The notes beneath the pieces were generated by a model. That model saw only the letters and a program-made list of their open reading frames with translations. It was not told the origin of the DNA and did no database searches. A stretch of DNA of 64,000 bases from JBHGAV01 sp041946685. GTDB taxonomy: Bacteria; Acidobacteriota; Terriglobia; Bryobacterales; Bryobacteraceae. The DNA lies in the NCBI GenBank assembly GCA_041946685.1, contig JBHGAV010000013.1, positions 11,999 to 75,998 on the forward strand. The letters are read 5' to 3'. The stretch's first letter is position 1; each line of letters opens with the position of its first letter. This document shows positions 59,098 through 64,000 of the stretch, in pieces. Both the position numbers and the translations under genes were made by a program.

Positions 59098-59159
59098 GCT
59101 GGTCCTTCTCCCTACGGGATCTACCTGGATTATACGCGAGGAGCGCGGCCGGCTGCCGC

Positions 59160-60425
59160 TCAGCGCCTGGAGAGCACCTTGTCTTCGTACCGCTTCACTT
59201 CCTGGAACCAGGCCATGCCCACGGGCACGTTGTTCTCGGCGCAGTAATAGTCCCACACCGCCGCCCACGGAAGGCTCTTGGCCTCCTCGAACATCGCAAG
59301 GCGCCGCGTGTAGTCCATGCCAAGCTCCGCCGTCGTCAACGCACGAGTGGGCTCCAGCAGCGCGATCAGCAGCGCCTTGAGCATGTTGCGCATGCCGATA
59401 ACCCATGCCGCCACGCGGTTGATGCTGGCGTCGAAATAGTCGAGGCCGATGTGGATGCGGTCGAGCTTTCCGCTGCGAATCAACTCCTTGGCAATCGCCT
59501 GAAGCTCGTCGTCCAAAAGAACCACGTGGTCGCTGTCCCAGCGCACGGGACGGCTGACGTGGAGCAGCAAGCCGGGGCAGAACATCAGCACCGAGGAGAT
59601 CTTCTCGCTGATCGCCTCGGTCGGGTGAAAGTGCCCGGCGTCCAGAGTCAGAATCTTCTGACGCGAGACGGCGTAAGCCAGGTAGAACTCGTGCGAGCCG
59701 GTGGTGTAGCTCTCGGCGCCGATGCCGAACAGCTTCGCCTCGACCGCATCCAGGTGTACGCGCTCGTCCAGATCCTCCTTGAAGATCTTGTCAAGCGAGT
59801 CAACCAGCCGCTCGCGCGGGCTCGTGCGGTCCACGGGGATGTCCTTGTACCCATCCGGGATCCAGACATTGGTCACGGCCGCCGTGCCAAGTTGCCTTCC
59901 CATTTCCGCGCCGACCTTGCGGCAGGCGATGCCATGCTCGATCCAGAAGTCGCGGATTCCCTTGTCCGGGTGAGAAAGAGTGAATCCGTCGGCGGCCTTC
60001 GGATGAGAGAAGTACGTAGGATTGAAGTCCATGCCGAGCCGGTTCGCTTTGGCCCAATCGATCCAACTCTGGAAGTGTTTGGGCTCGATCTGGTCGCGGT
60101 CAACGAACTTCCCGCCATGATCGAGATAGCAGGCGTGCAGATTCAGCCGGTGGCGGCCCGGAATCAGGCTGAGGGCCTTCTCGATGTCTGAGCGAAGTTC
60201 TGCAATCGTGCGGGCCTTGCCCGGGTAGTTGCCGGTCGTCTGGATTCCTCCGCCGGACAACTGCGCGCCCGCCGTCTCAAAACCGCCCACATCGTCGCCC
60301 TGCCAGCAGTGCATAGACACGGGAATGGAGGCGAGCTGCTTGAGGGCGGCACCCGCCTCAATGCCATGAGCCGCGAAGGTCTCGGTTGCTATCTGGTACG
60401 CCGCGCGTATCCTCTCGTCGGTCAT
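59160..60425 (-). CDS. rhaA: L-rhamnose isomerase
   Basis: The 421-residue enzyme interconverts L-rhamnose and L-rhamnulose, the first step of rhamnose breakdown. The start ASIPVSMHCWQGDDVGGFE, the AQLSGGGIQTTGNYPGKA segment, metal-site region LTLDAGHFHPTEAIS, HVSRPVRWDSDHVV and LDYFDASINRVAAWVIG are all typical, and length matches the family. No rhaB or rhaD lies nearby. A TAGACT -10 sits six bases before the ATG with no ribosome site. Confidence 0.94.
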   Translation of the reverse strand: MTDERIRAAYQIATETFAAHGIEAGAALKQLASIPVSMHCWQGDDVGGFETAGAQLSGGGIQTTGNYPGKARTIAELRSDIEKALSLIPGRHRLNLHACYLDHGGKFVDRDQIEPKHFQSWIDWAKANRLGMDFNPTYFSHPKAADGFTLSHPDKGIRDFWIEHGIACRKVGAEMGRQLGTAAVTNVWIPDGYKDIPVDRTSPRERLVDSLDKIFKEDLDERVHLDAVEAKLFGIGAESYTTGSHEFYLAYAVSRQKILTLDAGHFHPTEAISEKISSVLMFCPGLLLHVSRPVRWDSDHVVLLDDELQAIAKELIRSGKLDRIHIGLDYFDASINRVAAWVIGMRNMLKALLIALLEPTRALTTAELGMDYTRRLAMFEEAKSLPWAAVWDYYCAENNVPVGMAWFQEVKRYEDKVLSRR

Positions 60426-60431
60426 GGTAGA

Positions 60432-60437
60432 AGTCTA
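60432..60437 (-). promoter_or_regulatory. Predicted -10 of rhaA
   Basis: TAGACT on the minus strand ends six bases before the rhaA ATG (60425). The spacing is that expected of a leaderless transcript. It overlaps a short inverted repeat, GTAGA/TCTAC, at 60427-60438. Confidence 0.35.
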
Positions 60438-60500
60438 CACCAGCCGCGCCGCGACCAGGCGGGCACAGCCGGTGGGCTATGCTGTAAGGCAGGACCGCAT

Positions 60501-61124
60501 ATGCGACGGGTGATTCTGCTGGTGTTGACGGCGCTTGCTCCGCTTGGCGCGGCGGAGGATGGCTGGATTTCCTTGTTCAACGGCAAGGATCTCTCCGGCT
60601 GGAAGGTGAATGAGAATCCGGGGACGTTCACGGTTCAGGACGGGGCCATCGTGGCGCGCGGACCCCGCAGCCACTGCTTCTACGCGGGAGACGTCGGCGG
60701 CCATCGGTTTTCCGACTTCGAGCTGAAGGTGGACGTGATGACGCTGCCCAAAGCCAACGGCGGCATCTACATTCTCACGGAATTCCAGGAGACAGGATGG
60801 CCGGGGAAAGGCTTCGAAGTGCAGGTGAACAATTCCTTCCCTGGCGACCCGCGAAGAACCGCGAGCTTGTACGAGGTGCAGGATGTCTCTCAGAGCCTGG
60901 TGAAGGACAACGAATGGTTCACCCAGCACATCGTCGTCAAGGGCAAGACGATCACCGTCATGCTCAACGGCAAGCAGGTGGTGCGGTGGACCCAGCCGGA
61001 AGGCTGGAACGGAACATCCGATTTTCCCGCACGGCGAATCGCACCAGGCACCATCGCGCTTCAGGGCCACGATGCGGGCAGCACCGTCTACTACAGGAAC
61101 ATACAGATCCGGCTCCTGAAATAG
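60501..61124 (+). CDS. Exported DUF1080 protein (3-keto-disaccharide-hydrolase-like)
   Basis: The ATG at 60501 has an AGGA six bases upstream and gives 207 residues, with a signal peptide (MRRVILLVLTALAPLGAAE). The DUF1080 domain (a concanavalin-like beta sandwich) follows: GWISLFNGKDLSGWKVNE, GGHRFSDFELKVDVMTLP, NGGIYILTEFQETG, and GTIALQGHDAGSTVYYRNIQIR. Some members have been reported to hydrolyse 3-keto-glycosides. It is divergent from rhaA and convergent with the gene at 61213. Confidence 0.86.
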   Translation: MRRVILLVLTALAPLGAAEDGWISLFNGKDLSGWKVNENPGTFTVQDGAIVARGPRSHCFYAGDVGGHRFSDFELKVDVMTLPKANGGIYILTEFQETGWPGKGFEVQVNNSFPGDPRRTASLYEVQDVSQSLVKDNEWFTQHIVVKGKTITVMLNGKQVVRWTQPEGWNGTSDFPARRIAPGTIALQGHDAGSTVYYRNIQIRLLK

Positions 61125-61212
61125 AGCCGCTGCCCGTCAGGGCTCGATCCGCGTGCCGGGCACGTTGTGGTGGACTGAAGTTGTGCCCGCGATTCTCGCT
61201 GTAGGTGATGCG

Positions 61213-62118
61213 CTAGCGGTGGGCGGCGGCGCCTACCCGCGCGGCCACAAACCGGGCGCCCTCTCGTTCCAGGACGATGCCCTCCGGTGGATCGGGATCG
61301 TAGGAAACCGAGTCGGTCGTCTCCTTTGTTGCGACCGCATATAGAACGGCGGTGTCTCCCCGGTGACGGTTCCAGAGGCGGATTTCCCCTCCAGTGAACG
61401 CGTGCCAGTCGGCTCCCGAACGGTCCTCCGAGAAAAGGGCGGAGAGGTCCCTCCGCGGGCCGGAGTGGAGCCGCAGCACCTCACCGGGTTTCAGCACACA
61501 ATCGGGCAGAGTCACGACAAACCGGTATTCCGGCTCGCCGCCGGGAGAAGGGTACTCAAGGTGGTAGAGGCAGAGGCCGTTTGTGCGCGCGTTGGACTCG
61601 GTCTGGTTGCGCACATCCACCCAATCGCCCGGCGCGCGGTACGACGGGGCGCCGTGCGCGGCGGCTTCCCCGACAGCCGCGCCCAGTTTGAGGCGATAGA
61701 ACCCGACGGGTTGCAGGGCCGGCTGCCTTCCGCGATCCATCTGATCCTGCTGGCGCTCATCCGGGAATGGACTCCGCCCACCGGCGGCGTCGGCATATCC
61801 GGGCGACGGCCCGACGACCTCGCCTTCCTCGCCCAGACGGGTGGCAACCGTCTCTTCCTCCATTTCGAACCGCAGGCCGCCGCTCCACTTCGCTGTCAAG
61901 TTGTACAGCCAACAGACAACCGCCGTGCCTCCAAAACCTGCCAGCGCCCCGGCGAAGGGCAGACTAATGAGCACCGTGAGGGTGACGATCGGCGATTCGG
62001 TCGAGATAAAGAAGATCAGGAGCAGGCCCACGCAGCTTGAGATCCCGCCGAGGGTGAAGCCCGTGAGTCCACAGGTCCTGGCTGCCTGGAATATGGGTAT
62101 CGACTTGAGTCGGGTCAT
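61213..62118 (-). CDS. Membrane protein with lamin-tail-like C-terminal domain
   Basis: The 301-residue protein has two membrane segments in the first 70 residues (about 17-38 and 44-68) ending WLYNLTAKWSGGLRFEME, a pattern common to a DUF3566-like family of small bacterial membrane proteins. A variable linker (about 90-160) follows. The last ~140 residues (APGDWVDVRNQTESNARTNG, LYHLEYPSPGG, FVVTLPDCVLKPGEVLRLHSG, EIRLWNRHRGDTAVLYAV) look like a lamin-tail domain. Neither part is catalytic. The combination is unfamiliar to me. Confidence 0.6.
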   Translation of the reverse strand: MTRLKSIPIFQAARTCGLTGFTLGGISSCVGLLLIFFISTESPIVTLTVLISLPFAGALAGFGGTAVVCWLYNLTAKWSGGLRFEMEEETVATRLGEEGEVVGPSPGYADAAGGRSPFPDERQQDQMDRGRQPALQPVGFYRLKLGAAVGEAAAHGAPSYRAPGDWVDVRNQTESNARTNGLCLYHLEYPSPGGEPEYRFVVTLPDCVLKPGEVLRLHSGPRRDLSALFSEDRSGADWHAFTGGEIRLWNRHRGDTAVLYAVATKETTDSVSYDPDPPEGIVLEREGARFVAARVGAAAHR

Positions 62119-62316
62119 GCTCCGCGCCCCTACCTTTTCTTATTCTTACTGGCAGAATGCTGACACGACCATCCGACATCGGTCAACAGTCACAGGCGCT
62201 CGCCGTGAACTATTTGGCCGGTAGGGTGATAACCTTTGGTACCCGGCCCAGCGTACTCTCATATCCGAAGACAACCAGACGGGGCGCCTGGCCATTTCTC
62301 TGGCTCTTCCGGGATC

Positions 62317-62565
62317 TTAGTGGCATGACGAGGCCATATCCAGATCGCCGCAGTGGAAGTAGATCGCCGTTTGGAAGTTCCTCCTGTTCCGAAACCCTCG
62401 GGCCGTGTACTTCACCCCTTGGATCTTCGCCTTGATCGATTCGCTGGCCGCGCTGGTGATCCGCTCTCGCAGGCGGGTGAGAATGTTCTCCAAACGGCGC
62501 CTCAGCATCCGCCTCACCTCGATCATCGGCTTCAGCCGGCTTTCAGCCAGAATTGGCTGCCCCAC
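62317..62565 (-). pseudogene. Truncated ISL3-family transposase (C-terminal fragment)
   Basis: The 82-residue minus-strand frame ends like an ISL3-type transposase: RLKPMIEVRRMLRRRLENIL, ITSAASESIKAKIQGVKY and ARGFRNRRNFQTAIYFHCGDLD, which matches the conserved C-terminus including the SEG(F/I)N-type helix and the FRN/FCG motifs. The N-terminal ~350 residues, including the first two acidic catalytic residues, are missing; the frame stops at the boundary with the Gfo/Idh gene. The bases after the stop (about 62285-62315) resemble ISL3 terminal sequence from memory. It is a decayed insertion element. Confidence 0.68.
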
Positions 62566-62577
62566 GTGGGCCGGCCC

Positions 62578-63852
62578 CTACACCCTGTCGGGCACCACGA
62601 AGGGTTTGCGGTATGGGCGGGTGAAGAGCTTGTCGGCCTCCCGGTCGCCTATCACCGTCAGGGTCCCCTCGTCGAAGGTCAGCGTCCGGCCCACGCGGTA
62701 GGCGATGTTGCCCAGATGCATCAAATCGCAAGAGATGACACCCTCCTCGATCGGGCAGTTCAGGTCGCTCGCCTTGCGGCTGCGCATGGCGCTGAAGAAG
62801 TTGGCGTAGTGGTCGCCGCCGCCGCTCCAGCTCGGACCCGGCTCCCCCTTCTCGCCCATGAAGGTGGCTGCCTTGGTGTAGCCATCCACCACCATGTAGC
62901 CCTTCTCGCCGTAAAAGAGATTCCCGATCTTGGTGCCGCCCTCGTGGTTGGTGTGCCAGTGGCGAACCTCGAACACCATCATCTTTTTCCTGCCCTCGAC
63001 TTCGAACTCGTAGCTCACCGTGAGGACATTAGGCGTCTCCTGGTCGTCGTCGAACATGAACTTGCCGCCCGTGGCGCTGATCTTCTTCGGGTACCTGACA
63101 CCCAAACCCCAGCGACAGATATCCACCTCGTGGATGCCCTGGTTGCCGAAGTCGCCGTTGCCCGTGTCCCAGAACCAGTGCCAGTTATAGTGGAAGCGGT
63201 TCCGGGTGAAGTCGCGCTTGGGCGCGGGGCCGGTCCACAGGTCATAATCCACCCCGGCCGGAACCGGCTCCACCGGCGCTTTGCCGATGGTGTTGCGCGG
63301 CTTGTAGCAAAGCCCGCGCGCCATGTAGACTTCGCCCAGCAGGCCCTCCCGAATCCGCTTGAACGCCTCCTGAATCGAGGGCGAAGAGCGCGTCTGCGAG
63401 CCGTGCTGCACGATGCGGCTGTACTTTTGCGCCGCGGCGACGATCTGCCGCGATTCGAAGATGTTGTGCGAAGCCGGTTTCTCGCAGAAGACGTCCTTGC
63501 CCGCTTGCATGGCCCAGACCGCCATCAGCGTGTGCCAGTGGTTGGGCGTGGCAATGGAGACGGCGTCGATCGACTGATCCTCGAGCAGGTTGCGGATGTC
63601 CCGAAAGGTCGCCGGCGGCTTCAGGTTCAGCTTCTGCATATCCTTCAGGCGCTCCGCCGTGATCGAATCGTCCACGTCGCAAAGCGCGGCAATCTCGACG
63701 CCGGGCAGCTTCGCGAACGAGAGGACGTGATCGCGCCCCCGGCCGCGCAGGCCGGCGATGGCGACCCGGATCGTGTCGTTGGCGCTCGCGCGAGCCGCGG
63801 CGCGGGCCACGCCCGTCGCCACCGAACCCATCAGGAAGTACCTGCGATTCAT
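62578..63852 (-). CDS. Tat-exported Gfo/Idh/MocA-family oxidoreductase
   Basis: The ATG at 63852 with an AGGAG seven bases upstream gives 424 residues and a Tat-type signal (MNRRYFLMGSVATGVARAAA). The NAD(P)-binding domain follows (RVAIAGLRGRGRDHVL, IEIAALCDVDD-like segment, then the EKPASHNIFE motif with the catalytic Lys). The C-terminal domain includes GNQGIHEVDICRWGLG with the usual His/Asp pair. The end FTRPYRKPFVVPDRV is typical of exported members in Planctomycetes and Acidobacteria, so the gene is complete. Substrate is probably a sugar or polyol. The ISL3 remnant abuts its 3' end. Confidence 0.88.
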   Translation of the reverse strand: MNRRYFLMGSVATGVARAAARASANDTIRVAIAGLRGRGRDHVLSFAKLPGVEIAALCDVDDSITAERLKDMQKLNLKPPATFRDIRNLLEDQSIDAVSIATPNHWHTLMAVWAMQAGKDVFCEKPASHNIFESRQIVAAAQKYSRIVQHGSQTRSSPSIQEAFKRIREGLLGEVYMARGLCYKPRNTIGKAPVEPVPAGVDYDLWTGPAPKRDFTRNRFHYNWHWFWDTGNGDFGNQGIHEVDICRWGLGVRYPKKISATGGKFMFDDDQETPNVLTVSYEFEVEGRKKMMVFEVRHWHTNHEGGTKIGNLFYGEKGYMVVDGYTKAATFMGEKGEPGPSWSGGGDHYANFFSAMRSRKASDLNCPIEEGVISCDLMHLGNIAYRVGRTLTFDEGTLTVIGDREADKLFTRPYRKPFVVPDRV

Positions 63853-63870
63853 GGGAATTCTCCTGACGAA

Positions 63871-63889
63871 ATCATACACCGTAAGGTGT
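63871..63889 (-). promoter_or_regulatory. Predicted -10 and inverted repeat before the Gfo/Idh gene
   Basis: On the minus strand TATGAT (63876-63871) is a good -10, about 18 bases before the ATG at 63852. An inverted repeat ACACC-GTAA-GGTGT (63876-63889) sits in the spacer next to it, in operator position. The -35 is not recognisable. The rest of 63890-64000 shows no gene on either strand. Confidence 0.4.
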
Positions 63890-64000
63890 TTCCCCGCATT
63901 GCGGTCCGGCCCGCCCATGGTATCATCGACACGGAGCGTTCCTGCAAAGCAGGTAGCCGGTCTCCAATGTTGATCCAACACTATCGACATAGGGGTCTGG

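Noticed and set aside
61152..61164. Palindrome CGTGCCGGGCACG as a terminator between two convergent genes
   Set aside because: The stem is only five pairs with a three-base loop and has no U-tract.
62157..62435. 92-codon plus-strand frame
   Set aside because: It is antisense to the ISL3 transposase remnant and shows no protein-like pattern.
63931..63990. Possible tRNA-Cys (CTGCAAA followed by GCAGG)
   Set aside because: The stem CCTGC-AAA-GCAGG has only a 3-base loop, and no acceptor or T-arm could be paired around it.

Overview
The window is GC-rich bacterial chromosome, almost fully coding. By gene content it looks like a free-living, Gram-negative member of the Acidobacteriota, probably close to Bryobacter/Solibacter. 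That placement is inference from the combination of genes: a DUF2911 protein coupled to a secreted PIG-L deacetylase, a symporter preceded by a tiny membrane protein, a TonB receptor/YfiR/kinase operon, a PEP-CTERM protein, membrane-anchored TPR proteins with a TolB-like domain, Tat-type Gfo/Idh and DUF362 proteins, DUF1080, and many outer-membrane barrels. No rRNA, tRNA or CRISPR array was seen. No gap between genes exceeds 300 bases. Start codons are very often GTG or TTG, and genes frequently overlap by 1-4 bases.

Layout. 1-4.1 kb: end of an XRE-type regulator, ubiX-pheA, then convergent mnmA-lpxL-type genes. 4.1-9.8 kb: a plus-strand run of SAM hydrolase, DUF2911, PIG-L/amidotransferase-like protein, 42-residue membrane protein and sodium:solute symporter. 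9.8-17.4 kb: two small unknown genes, heme A synthase, an outer-membrane barrel, a VOC protein, cobalamin-dependent methionine synthase (metH) and a coiled-coil PilZ-like protein. 17.6-25.8 kb: a complete phosphate island on the minus strand, transcribed phoB-pstS-pstC-pstA-pstB-phoU-phoR-porin, with two sets of 11-base-spaced Pho-box-like repeats. 25.8-28.6 kb: nadD, a barrel protein, rnhA and dusB-type genes. 28.7-36.7 kb: two unknown proteins, then TonB receptor, YfiR-like protein and sensor kinase, with a stand-alone receiver and a large barrel on the opposite strand. 36.9-46.5 kb: DUF4139 protein, homoserine dehydrogenase-like protein, small membrane protein, LolA-like protein, DUF1624 acyltransferase, a response regulator-kinase-STAS operon, CoA-disulfide-reductase-like flavoprotein and a lone nuoI. 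46.5-64 kb: PEP-CTERM protein, TPR/TolB-like protein, acetate-kinase-like protein with a secreted beta-galactosidase, a membrane spermidine-synthase-like protein, an M48 protease fused to an unassigned domain, DUF362, L-rhamnose isomerase, DUF1080, a membrane/lamin-tail-like protein, an ISL3-type transposase remnant and a Gfo/Idh oxidoreductase.

How it works together. The clearest functional unit is the phosphate island: sensor, regulator, high-affinity transporter, signalling adaptor and outer-membrane porin in one run, with candidate regulator sites embedded in the ends of nadD and phoB. The right third is flavoured towards plant or polysaccharide sugars (beta-galactosidase, rhamnose isomerase, DUF1080, Gfo/Idh), though not as a single operon. 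The most novel-looking items are the M48 fusion protein, the embedded Pho boxes with a possible leaderless pstS, the acetate-kinase-like protein with changed active-site residues, and the membrane/lamin-tail-like protein. Nothing here is a clear-cut new defence or mobile system.
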